In this document: in pieces, positions 1 to 6,419 of the stretch | Layout: each line of letters begins with the position of its first letter | How positions within the stretch are numbered: position 1 is the first letter of the stretch | Assembly: GCA_021776015.1 (NCBI GenBank) | Contig: JAJFGT010000251.1 | Location: 1 to 6,419, forward strand | Direction of reading: 5' to 3' | DNA: 6,419 nucleotides | Source of the DNA: Alphaproteobacteria bacterium | GTDB taxonomy: Bacteria > Pseudomonadota > Alphaproteobacteria > Micavibrionales > Micavibrionaceae | The notes under the pieces: generated by a model | The model's database searches: none | Seen by the model: only the letters and a program-made list of their open reading frames with translations | Told to the model about the DNA's origin: nothing | Translations under genes and position numbers: made by a program

Positions 1-2094
1 GCTATCATGCACAACAAATTTAGCCTGTTCCTTACTTACATATTTAAGAGGATTATAACGGTCACCTGTTATCTGATCGTATAAAGACGCATGACGATGT
101 GAAAATGTTCCTCGCCCCACATCCTGTCCTGATACACGCACAGGAAATCCTTCATCTAACAATGCTCCAAAAGCAAGAGCTTCAGCCGTTCCCCAGTCAA
201 ATCCTTGCCCCGTTTTGAGCATCTCTTTTTTTGCATCCATTTGTCGTTCAATTTTTTTATTCAAATTAAAACTATCAGGAACAGACACAATGGCCTTTCC
301 TATACGTTTTAAATCTTTCTCTTGAACACTGGTCTTTCCACGACGGTCATCCCCATGAGCTACGTTAAAACCAGACCATGCCCCTTCTAGAAAATCCGCC
401 TTATCAGGTTTGTATTCTTTTGTTGCTTTGAAAGACTCCTCTAAATATTCTATAAAATCATCCAGCATTTTTTGAGCATCAGCTTCTGTTAGCACGCCAT
501 CTGAGACCAATTGGCGCGCATACTGAGATCGTATAGGTTCATGAGTTTTGATTTTTTTATACATGACGGGTTGCGTGAATGAAGGTTCATCTCCTTCATT
601 ATGCCCATGCCGACGATAACAAAACATATCGATGACAACATCTTTTTTAAATTTTTGACGAAATTCTGTTGCAATTCGAGCGACATGAACAACGGCTTCT
701 GGATCATCTCCATTGACATGAAAGATAGGAGCTGCCAGCATTTTAGCAACATCTGTACAGTAAGGTCCAGACCTTCCATATTGCGGCATTGTAGTAAAAC
801 CAATTTGGTTATTAACGACGATATGAATGGTGCCACCCACCCGATATCCAGGAAGTTCTGAAATCATCAATGTTTCAGCCACAACACCTTGACCTGCAAA
901 GGCGGCATCTCCATGTAAAAGTAAGGGCATAACTTCACTTGCCGTCTTATCATTACGACGTTCTTGCTTGGCTCGAACTTTTCCTACGACAACAGGATTT
1001 ACACATTCCAAATGAGATGGATTAGCCGTCAAAGATAAGTGAATAATATTTCCATCAAAATCTCGATCACTAGAGGCACCAAGGTGGTATTTTACATCAC
1101 CAGATCCTTGGACATCTTCTGGATTAGAGGGGTTTCCTTGAAACTCAGAAAAGAGAGCTGTAAAAGATTTCCCCATAACATTTGTCAAAACATTCAAACG
1201 TCCTCTATGCGACATCCCGATAACTATTTCTTTTAAACCAAGCTGGCCTCCTCGTTTCATAATTTGCTCAATGGCAGGTATTATAGACTCTCCTCCATCC
1301 AATCCGAAACGCTTCGTTCCAACATATTTCTTATTCAGAAATTTTCCTAAAGTTTCTGCCGCAGTCAAGCGCTGTAAAATGGCACGCTTTCCAGTATCTG
1401 TAAATTGTGTATGATTATGAGGCTCTTCAATCCGTTCTTGAACCCAAGATTTTTCTTCTGGATCTGTTAAATGCAAGAATTCAACACCTATGTTTCCACA
1501 ATAGGTCTCTCGTAATACTGTTAAGATTTTGCTCAGTGTTGGGGTTTCCAATCCCAATACACCATCGATAAAAATAGGTCTATCATAATCAGAATCTGTA
1601 AACCCATAATGTTCAGGCGTCAGCTCTGGATAGTTTTTTACTTCATCTAACTCCAAAGGATCAAGCGTTGCCATCAAATGACCTCGCATACGATACGCTC
1701 GAATAAGCATCAAAGCCCGAACAGAATCTTTAGCAATTTGGCGTGCTTTTTGGTCAACACTCTCACCATCTGATGGATTAGGAGCCTTATCAAGACGGGA
1801 TGCCACCTGATCCCCTTCCTGCAATATCTGAGATTCCAAGGCAATGGCCATACGGGAATCTAAATATTGATGTCCAAATTGATTATGAGCTTTTTTATTT
1901 TCATCTGGCGTCCAACTTGCTCCATTCAATTCTTTAAGAAGAGCTGTCTCATCATCGTTTAAATCTTCAAAAAACGAGCGCCAACTTATATCTACTTTAT
2001 TAGGATTAATACAATATTGCGTATAAAGATGTGCAATATATTCAGCATTTATGCCAGATAGGAATGTGTGTTTTGGTACTAACTGAGCTGTCAT
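1..2094 (-). CDS. sucA: 2-oxoglutarate dehydrogenase E1 component (partial, C-terminus beyond window)
   Basis: This is the thiamine-diphosphate-dependent E1 subunit (EC 1.2.4.2), which decarboxylates 2-oxoglutarate and passes the succinyl group to lipoyl-E2 (SucB) in the cytoplasmic TCA-cycle complex. The frame is open for 698 codons without a stop and runs off the left edge; E. coli SucA is 933 residues, so roughly a quarter is missing. Visible landmarks are the E1 N-terminal segment FLSGINAEYI (11-20) and WRSFFEDL (about 38-45), IGMSHRGRLNVL with His296, KYHLG with His337, the ThDP/Mg site GDAAFAGQG (from 395) ending at NNQIG (Asn429), YRRHGHNEGDEP (from 493), and GQDVGRGTFSHRH (656-668), which opens the pyrimidine-binding domain. 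The ATG at 2094 is the only reasonable start: there is an in-frame stop at 2125-2127, no other start codon between, and a good Shine-Dalgarno. sucB would be expected further downstream. Identity is very secure. Confidence 0.98.
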   Translation of the reverse strand, partial: MTAQLVPKHTFLSGINAEYIAHLYTQYCINPNKVDISWRSFFEDLNDDETALLKELNGASWTPDENKKAHNQFGHQYLDSRMAIALESQILQEGDQVASRLDKAPNPSDGESVDQKARQIAKDSVRALMLIRAYRMRGHLMATLDPLELDEVKNYPELTPEHYGFTDSDYDRPIFIDGVLGLETPTLSKILTVLRETYCGNIGVEFLHLTDPEEKSWVQERIEEPHNHTQFTDTGKRAILQRLTAAETLGKFLNKKYVGTKRFGLDGGESIIPAIEQIMKRGGQLGLKEIVIGMSHRGRLNVLTNVMGKSFTALFSEFQGNPSNPEDVQGSGDVKYHLGASSDRDFDGNIIHLSLTANPSHLECVNPVVVGKVRAKQERRNDKTASEVMPLLLHGDAAFAGQGVVAETLMISELPGYRVGGTIHIVVNNQIGFTTMPQYGRSGPYCTDVAKMLAAPIFHVNGDDPEAVVHVARIATEFRQKFKKDVVIDMFCYRRHGHNEGDEPSFTQPVMYKKIKTHEPIRSQYARQLVSDGVLTEADAQKMLDDFIEYLEESFKATKEYKPDKADFLEGAWSGFNVAHGDDRRGKTSVQEKDLKRIGKAIVSVPDSFNLNKKIERQMDAKKEMLKTGQGFDWGTAEALAFGALLDEGFPVRVSGQDVGRGTFSHRHASLYDQITGDRYNPLKYVSKEQAKFVVHDS

Positions 2095-2102
2095 AGATGG
2101 AA

Positions 2103-2107
2103 TCCTT
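2103..2107 (-). promoter_or_regulatory. Ribosome-binding site of sucA
   Basis: Read on the minus strand this is AAGGA, eight bases before the ATG at 2094. It is the clearest Shine-Dalgarno upstream of that start and supports the chosen start codon. The sequence just upstream is very AT-rich, which would leave the site unstructured. Confidence 0.75.
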
Positions 2108-2109
2108 TT

Positions 2110-2165
2110 ATTATATATGCCTTTTTATACAATGCCATGGTAGCATCCCCACATTAGATTTTATA
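2110..2165 (-). promoter_or_regulatory. Possible promoter region for sucA
   Basis: The 121-bp gap between holA and sucA is AT-rich and carries several -10-like hexamers on the minus strand. A perfect TATAAT lies at 2115-2110, with ATGGCA (4 of 6 matches to TTGACA) at 2138-2133 and a 17-bp spacer. A start point about 7 bases downstream would fall on the ribosome-binding site, so this pair is awkward. Alternatives are TATAAA at 2129-2124 and TATAAA at 2165-2160; both leave a usable leader but have only weak -35 partners. In such AT-rich DNA these matches can arise by chance, so a promoter here is an inference from the gap size and the matches. Confidence 0.3.
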
Positions 2166-2215
2166 GCCTTATAAATCAGATATTCTAGAAAAAATTTAAG
2201 AATGGTATTAGTGAA

Positions 2216-3238
2216 TTATGCAACATTTTTCATTTGAAGTTGGGCAATAAATTGCCCAAGGAGAACATCAGAATCATATCCTGTTGTTTTTGATTTTCCT
2301 TCAATTTCAGAAAGAATACGAATTGTATCGTAAATATTACAGATACTCCACTCTCTTATGTGAGCACAAAATTTGTCTTTTACTTTAAAAAACAGCGGGG
2401 GCGTAAGAGTATTCAGCGCTTCGGCAGAGGAGACTCCTGATTCCATCAAGTTTTTTACCTGCAATAACCGTCGAAAGTGATTTTGGATTGCACGTAAGAT
2501 TGCAATAGAAGGAAGTCCATCCTGAAGAAGAGTCTCAAAACTTTTAAGAGCAACCTTAACATTACGATCCGCAACAGCATAAATACAATCATCCATAGAT
2601 TGAGCCCCAGAAAGCCCCGAACTCTCCATAGCATCTCGTAAATTTATATGCTTACCCTCCAAATTCCCCTTATAAAGCATAAGCTTTTCAAGCTCACTCT
2701 TTGCACGTTGATGATCTCCCTTCAAATTATCAGCCAGCCACATTTGAGCATCTCTCTCTATGGTATAAACATATTCTTGAAGGGTTTTAGAAATAAAGCT
2801 AACGAGATCTTGAGCTTCTTCTACATAACAAGGAAGAGCCGCTGCCTGTTTATGAGTTTCACACAATTTTCTTAACGTTGACCGAGGCGTCATCTCCCCC
2901 GCTTCTATAAGGATGACAGCATCAGGATTTGGAGCTTGAAGATACTCTTTTAAAGTCGCTGTAAGTTTATCTGCACCAGATCGAACACGAACAAGACGCT
3001 TCCCTCCCATCATTGAGATTGTATTTGCTTCATCAATAATTTGAGAGGGATGATCAAGAGCTTCTAGATCAAGATCCGAAACATTGAAAGGATCAGTAAT
3101 ATCAGGCACAATTTTTTTTGCCATTGTTTCAATACGCTCTTTCATAAGACCATAATCAGGCCCATAAACAAGAATCACAGCTATATTTGATGGAGGATTA
3201 TGAGCAAATGTCTTAATATCTCTAAAAGGAACTTTCAT
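2216..3238 (-). CDS. holA: DNA polymerase III delta subunit (clamp loader)
   Basis: This cytoplasmic subunit of the replicative clamp-loader complex opens the beta sliding clamp. The 340-residue product has the usual size and the alphaproteobacterial form of the family. An N-terminal AAA+-like domain starts with VILVYGPDYG (21-30). It continues through DPFNVSDLDLEAL (49-61), the GGKRLVRVR segment (78-86) and ALPCY (134-138). The middle domain has the SELEKLMLY helix (181-189). The C-terminal collar domain includes LRAIQNHFRRLLQ (248-260) and TPPLFFK (279-285). There is no Walker A P-loop, as expected because delta, unlike DnaX, does not bind ATP. The ATG lies 3 bases after the lptE stop, with AGGA inside the end of lptE, so translation is probably coupled. 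It appears intact. Confidence 0.95.
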   Translation of the reverse strand: MKVPFRDIKTFAHNPPSNIAVILVYGPDYGLMKERIETMAKKIVPDITDPFNVSDLDLEALDHPSQIIDEANTISMMGGKRLVRVRSGADKLTATLKEYLQAPNPDAVILIEAGEMTPRSTLRKLCETHKQAAALPCYVEEAQDLVSFISKTLQEYVYTIERDAQMWLADNLKGDHQRAKSELEKLMLYKGNLEGKHINLRDAMESSGLSGAQSMDDCIYAVADRNVKVALKSFETLLQDGLPSIAILRAIQNHFRRLLQVKNLMESGVSSAEALNTLTPPLFFKVKDKFCAHIREWSICNIYDTIRILSEIEGKSKTTGYDSDVLLGQFIAQLQMKNVA

Positions 3239-3241
3239 ATC

Positions 3242-3775
3242 TTATATATCCTGCTGAGAAGAAGATGTTTGAAAATAAAGGACAAGAGCACGTTCAATTT
3301 GACGTGCCATATCTTCAATTGCATTTTCTCGAGCATTACGCTCTGTGACACGTGTTGCAAACTCACTTCCCAAAACATTATAGATAGAAAGAGCTTTAAG
3401 AGATCGCCTTAAAACCACTTGATTTGTTGAAAGATCTGTAAGAACAAGAGAGCTTGTAAGCTTCATTTGAGATCGAGTTGTATCGGATGTAATTGTTATA
3501 TCCAAATCCCTCAACTGTTCTTGAATAGGTGTAATCTGAAGAGAATAGGTTGAATTATTTGGAATCCCTTCCTGATAGAAGCGATCCATCAACTTATTAC
3601 GAAGCATTTGTCCTTCTTGATCAGGAATAAGTCCAATCTGAATTTGAGAAAGGGCTGGGCTAACACTCATTCCTTGTAAATTTTTAGAAGATGTAGAGTA
3701 GACAGGCGTAAAGCCACAAGCTGCTAAATAAAGCGCCAAAGCACAAAGTATAAATCCCAATATAAAGACTCTCAC
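3242..3775 (-). CDS. lptE: LPS-assembly lipoprotein LptE
   Basis: LptE is an outer-membrane lipoprotein that plugs and assists the LptD barrel, the final step of lipopolysaccharide export to the cell surface. The 177-residue product begins with a hydrophobic signal peptide (residues 3-18) and a clear lipobox LAAC, making Cys20 the predicted lipidated residue. The mature protein starts CGFTPVY, a hallmark of alphaproteobacterial LptE. IPDQEGQMLRNKLMDRFY (50-67), TTRSQMKL (99-106) and the C-terminal amphipathic ARENAIEDMARQIERAL helix also fit the family. The start is GTG: it has AGGAG six bases upstream, and the next in-frame Met (36) would delete the signal peptide. It begins 11 bases after the leuS stop and ends 3 bases before holA. 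The family is divergent, but signature and context agree. Confidence 0.9.
   Translation of the reverse strand: MRVFILGFILCALALYLAACGFTPVYSTSSKNLQGMSVSPALSQIQIGLIPDQEGQMLRNKLMDRFYQEGIPNNSTYSLQITPIQEQLRDLDITITSDTTRSQMKLTSSLVLTDLSTNQVVLRRSLKALSIYNVLGSEFATRVTERNARENAIEDMARQIERALVLYFQTSSSQQDI
3249..3252 (-). promoter_or_regulatory. Ribosome-binding site of holA, inside the lptE 3' end
   Basis: Read on the minus strand this is AGGA, ten bases before the holA ATG. It falls within the last codons of lptE, just before its TAA. Ribosomes finishing lptE would clear or occupy this site, a typical arrangement for translational coupling. It supports the ATG at 3238 as the start. Confidence 0.6.
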
Positions 3776-3781
3776 TTCATT

Positions 3782-3786
3782 CTCCT
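3782..3786 (-). promoter_or_regulatory. Ribosome-binding site of lptE (decides GTG start)
   Basis: Read on the minus strand this is AGGAG, directly after the leuS TAG stop. It is six bases from the GTG at 3775 but only one base from an out-of-frame ATG at 3780-3778. The spacing favours GTG, which is also the only start that keeps the signal peptide. Confidence 0.75.
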
Positions 3787-6357
3787 CTACCCCACCACAA
3801 CATTAACAATACGATTGGGCACATAGATAAATTTGCGCACAGTCTTATCACCCAAAATCTTTTTGATAGTTTCATTACTCAACGTGGTCTCTTCTGCTAG
3901 CTGTTGATCCGCATCTTTAGGAAGGGTAATGGTTACTTTTATTTTTCCATTAATTTGTACACCTAAATCAATTGTATCACTGGTAAGAAGAGATGAATCT
4001 GCTACAGGCCAGGATGTTTCAACCAAAGCTGTTCTATGTCCTAATAACGCCCAAAGCTCTTCAGCAAGATGAGGAATCATAGGATTCATGCAAACGGTCA
4101 TAATCTCTAAAGCTTCTCGAACCACCCAAAAATCAGACTCTGTATTCACTTTAAAGGCCTCAATTGCATTAGACAACTCTCGAATTCGTGCTACCATTTT
4201 ATTCATATGGAAGGCTTCAATATCAGAAGAAATCTGCTCAATCGTTTGATGTGCTTTTTGGCGTAATTCTTTTGCTTCTTTTGAAAAATCAGAGGGAGTG
4301 ACTGTATCAATAGCAGGAAGTTGCTCTTTTCTTTCACTTAAAATTCGATACAACTTGTTGATATATTTCCATGCACCATCAACACCATTTTCTGTCCATT
4401 CCAAATCTCGTTCTGGTGGAGAGTCAGAAAGAATAAACAAACGTGCTGCATCGGCTCCATACGTTTCTAAAATATCCTGCGGGTCAACCACATTCTTCTT
4501 AGATTTTGACATTTTGATTACTTTTCCCTGTGTAACAGGCGTCTGATCAGATGCCAGAACCAATGCCCCCATATCACTCTTAATCACGTCTTTAGGAAAA
4601 ACCCACTTACCATCTTGATCTTGATATGTTGCATGATTAACCATCCCCTGAGCATATAATCCTGAAAAAGGCTCTTTTGCGCTTAAATACCCACAATCAC
4701 TTAATGCACGTGTAAAAAAGCGTGCATAGAGGAGATGGAGCACAGCATGCTCAACACCTCCAATATATTGATCAACAGGGACCCAATAATCTACTTTTTC
4801 TTTGTCAAAGGCTTGAGCTTCATTTCTTGGATCACAGTACCGTGCAAAATACCAACTCGACTCAAAAAATGTATCAAAGGTATCCGTTTCACGTTGAGCT
4901 TCTTTGCCACAGCTTGGACAAGACGTGTTTTTCCATGTTGGATGATGATAAAGCGGGTTACCTGGTTTATCAAAACTCACATCAGTTGGAAGTTTAACTG
5001 GTAAATCCTGTTCTTTTACAGGGACAATTCCACAATCATTGCAATGCACCATAGGAATAGGACACCCCCAGTACCGTTGACGTGAAATCCCCCAATCACG
5101 AAGACGATATTGTGTCGTTCCAAAACCCGTACCAAGAGATTCAATTTTATCAATCAATGTCTTTTTTGCTGTGGCTACATCCAAACCATCTAGAAAGCTT
5201 GAATTATAAATAAGGCCTGCACCAGTATAAGCATCATTTTCGATCGAATACGTATCTGAATTTTCTTCAGAAGGCAAGACAACAGGTAAAACGCTCAAAT
5301 TATATTTACGAGCAAAATCCATGTCGCGTTGATCATGTGCAGGCACACCAAAAATAGCGCCAGTCCCATAATCCATTAAAACAAAATTGGCGATATATAT
5401 TGGAAGCTCTTGATTTGGTAAAAGAGGATGAGTTGCTTTGTATCCTGTATCAAAACCAATTTTTTCAGCTTGCTCAATAGCGGCTTCAGATGTACCAACA
5501 GCCTCACATTGGGTTTTAAATTCTTGAAACCCCTCTTTGCCACTGGCTAATTTTTTACTTAAAGGGTGATCCAGAGCCAGCGCCATAAAAGATGCCCCAA
5601 ACAACGTATCAGGGCGTGTTGTATAAACCTCTATTTTTTCATCTGAATTAGAGATATTCCATTTAAATTGCAATCCACTAGATTTTCCAATCCAATTTTC
5701 TTGCATTACCTTCACTTTATCTGGCCAACGATCAAGGGTCTTGAGACCAGCAAGAAGATCCTCAGCATAATCTGTAATTTTTAAAGACCATTGGTGAAGC
5801 TTTTTACGCTCAACTGGCGCTCCAGAACGCCATCCTTTTCCATCTACAACTTGCTCATTAGCAAGAACCGTATTCTCGATGGGATCCCAGTTCACAATAG
5901 CTTCTTTACGATAAGCAATGCCCTTTTTGTAAAAGTCCAAGAACATTTTCTGCTCATGGCGGTAATATTCAGGGTGACATGTCGCAATCTCTTTTGACCA
6001 GTCAAACGACAATCCCATAGATTTAAGCTGAACACGCATCGCGGCAATATTTTCATATGTCCAATCTGCAGGGTGACGATTATTTTCAATAGCTGCATTT
6101 TCAGCAGGCAGTCCAAAGGCATCCCATCCCATAGGATGAATAACATTATATCCCTTCGCTTTTTTATAACGAGCGACAACATCACCAAGTGTATAGTTTC
6201 TAACGTGCCCCACATGAATACGCCCTGATGGGTAAGGAAACATTTCTAAAACATAATATTTTTCTTTATCAACTTTGACATCAGCATGAAATGATTTTTT
6301 TTCATCCCAAAACTGTCTCCATTTTTCTTCTGTTTCTTTAATATTATATCGGGTCAT
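3787..6357 (-). CDS. leuS: Leucyl-tRNA synthetase
   Basis: This cytoplasmic class Ia aminoacyl-tRNA synthetase (EC 6.1.1.4) charges tRNA-Leu with leucine and hydrolyses mischarged products. The product is complete at 856 residues, close to E. coli's 860. Domains in order: a Rossmann catalytic half with [11 protein letters not shown] (HIGH-type motif HVGH at 48-51); the CP1 editing domain with the threonine-rich TTRPDT (246-251) and [15 protein letters not shown], whose HDQRD is at 341-345; and a zinc-knuckle insert with Cys439, Cys442, Cys480 and Cys483. These are followed by [20 protein letters not shown], the KMSKS loop (615-619), a helical anticodon-binding domain and a C-terminal domain ending NRIVNVVVG. 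Catalytic and editing motifs all look intact. The ATG is 10 bases after the upstream stop and lacks a strong Shine-Dalgarno, yet [17 protein letters not shown] is a normal LeuRS beginning, so the start is secure. Confidence 0.99.
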   Translation of the reverse strand: MTRYNIKETEEKWRQFWDEKKSFHADVKVDKEKYYVLEMFPYPSGRIHVGHVRNYTLGDVVARYKKAKGYNVIHPMGWDAFGLPAENAAIENNRHPADWTYENIAAMRVQLKSMGLSFDWSKEIATCHPEYYRHEQKMFLDFYKKGIAYRKEAIVNWDPIENTVLANEQVVDGKGWRSGAPVERKKLHQWSLKITDYAEDLLAGLKTLDRWPDKVKVMQENWIGKSSGLQFKWNISNSDEKIEVYTTRPDTLFGASFMALALDHPLSKKLASGKEGFQEFKTQCEAVGTSEAAIEQAEKIGFDTGYKATHPLLPNQELPIYIANFVLMDYGTGAIFGVPAHDQRDMDFARKYNLSVLPVVLPSEENSDTYSIENDAYTGAGLIYNSSFLDGLDVATAKKTLIDKIESLGTGFGTTQYRLRDWGISRQRYWGCPIPMVHCNDCGIVPVKEQDLPVKLPTDVSFDKPGNPLYHHPTWKNTSCPSCGKEAQRETDTFDTFFESSWYFARYCDPRNEAQAFDKEKVDYWVPVDQYIGGVEHAVLHLLYARFFTRALSDCGYLSAKEPFSGLYAQGMVNHATYQDQDGKWVFPKDVIKSDMGALVLASDQTPVTQGKVIKMSKSKKNVVDPQDILETYGADAARLFILSDSPPERDLEWTENGVDGAWKYINKLYRILSERKEQLPAIDTVTPSDFSKEAKELRQKAHQTIEQISSDIEAFHMNKMVARIRELSNAIEAFKVNTESDFWVVREALEIMTVCMNPMIPHLAEELWALLGHRTALVETSWPVADSSLLTSDTIDLGVQINGKIKVTITLPKDADQQLAEETTLSNETIKKILGDKTVRKFIYVPNRIVNVVVG

Positions 6358-6367
6358 ATTCTTTTAG

Positions 6368-6419
6368 TTATTCTCTTTCTAATTGGGCAATCCTTAACTG
6401 TCTAGCACGTGTGAGTATA
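6368..6419 (-). CDS. C-terminal end of an upstream gene, possibly DUF3576 family (partial)
   Basis: Only the last 16 codons and a TAA stop are inside the window. The visible tail reads ILTRARQLRIAQLERE in the frame starting at 6418. The frame is inferred because it stays open to the edge, ends 10 bases before leuS, and gives a plausible charged helical tail; the frame one base earlier (from 6419) hits a stop after five codons. From general knowledge of alphaproteobacterial gene order, a DUF3576 (putative lipoprotein) gene often precedes leuS, and the tail resembles what I recall of that family. Sixteen residues are too few to prove the family, so the product name is a guess from context, while the presence of a gene end is reasonably likely. 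Confidence 0.5.
   Translation of the reverse strand, partial: ILTRARQLRIAQLERE

Noticed and set aside
489..836. Open frame of 115 codons on the minus strand
   Set aside because: It lies inside sucA in another frame. The sucA frame carries all family motifs without interruption, and this frame has no recognisable product.
1..2094. Possible frameshift or pseudogene, because sucA has no stop in the window
   Set aside because: The frame was read codon by codon across the region and stays open with motifs in the expected order. The missing stop is due to the window edge.
2132..2146. Near-palindrome around CCATGG in the holA-sucA gap, considered as an operator
   Set aside because: The arms are four bases (ATGC/GCAT) plus an off-centre CCATGG. 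This is too short and imperfect to claim a regulator site without conservation data.
2182..2203. Possible stem (ATTCT/AGAAT) with a T-run after holA, considered as a terminator
   Set aside because: The stem is only five AT-rich pairs with a 12-base loop, and the T-run lies in the loop and not after the stem, so it does not fit an intrinsic terminator.
4722..5004. Two overlapping plus-strand open frames of about 90 codons opposite leuS
   Set aside because: They lie antisense to the zinc-insert and KMSKS-side catalytic region of leuS. Their translations look random and resemble no family.
5892..6215. Open frame of 107 codons on the minus strand
   Set aside because: It is an out-of-frame shadow of the leuS N-terminal region, with no ribosome-binding site of note and an unconvincing composition.

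Overview
This window is a stretch of ordinary bacterial chromosome. It holds five protein-coding genes, all on the minus strand, so transcription runs from high to low coordinates. The DNA is AT-rich by eye. The LptE sequence (a lipoprotein with CGFTPVY after the lipobox and an IPDQEGQMLRN segment), the DNA polymerase III delta subunit and the gene order leuS-lptE-holA all point to an alphaproteobacterium. The low GC suggests an AT-rich lineage such as Holosporales- or Rickettsiales-like bacteria, but the genus cannot be settled from this sequence alone.

Layout in transcription order: (1) 6419-6368, the last 16 codons of an upstream gene, possibly a DUF3576-type protein; (2) 6357-3787, leuS, a complete leucyl-tRNA synthetase; (3) 3775-3242, lptE, the outer-membrane LPS-assembly lipoprotein, read from a GTG start; (4) 3238-2216, holA, the delta subunit of the DNA polymerase III clamp loader; (5) a 121-bp gap; (6) 2094 to beyond position 1, sucA, the E1 component of 2-oxoglutarate dehydrogenase, cut by the window edge after 698 codons.

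The first four genes are packed with gaps of 10, 11 and 3 bp, and two of the ribosome-binding sites lie in or directly against the preceding stop codon. They therefore look like one translationally coupled operon that combines translation (leuS), envelope biogenesis (lptE) and replication (holA). sucA has its own good ribosome-binding site after the larger gap and belongs functionally to the TCA cycle. It may have its own promoter or be read through, since no convincing terminator is visible after holA. About 97% of the window is coding and no stretch of 300 bases lacks a gene. I found no mobile element, CRISPR array, tRNA/rRNA gene, pseudogene or undescribed system. The points worth a second look concern gene adjacency, start-site architecture and the partial upstream gene.
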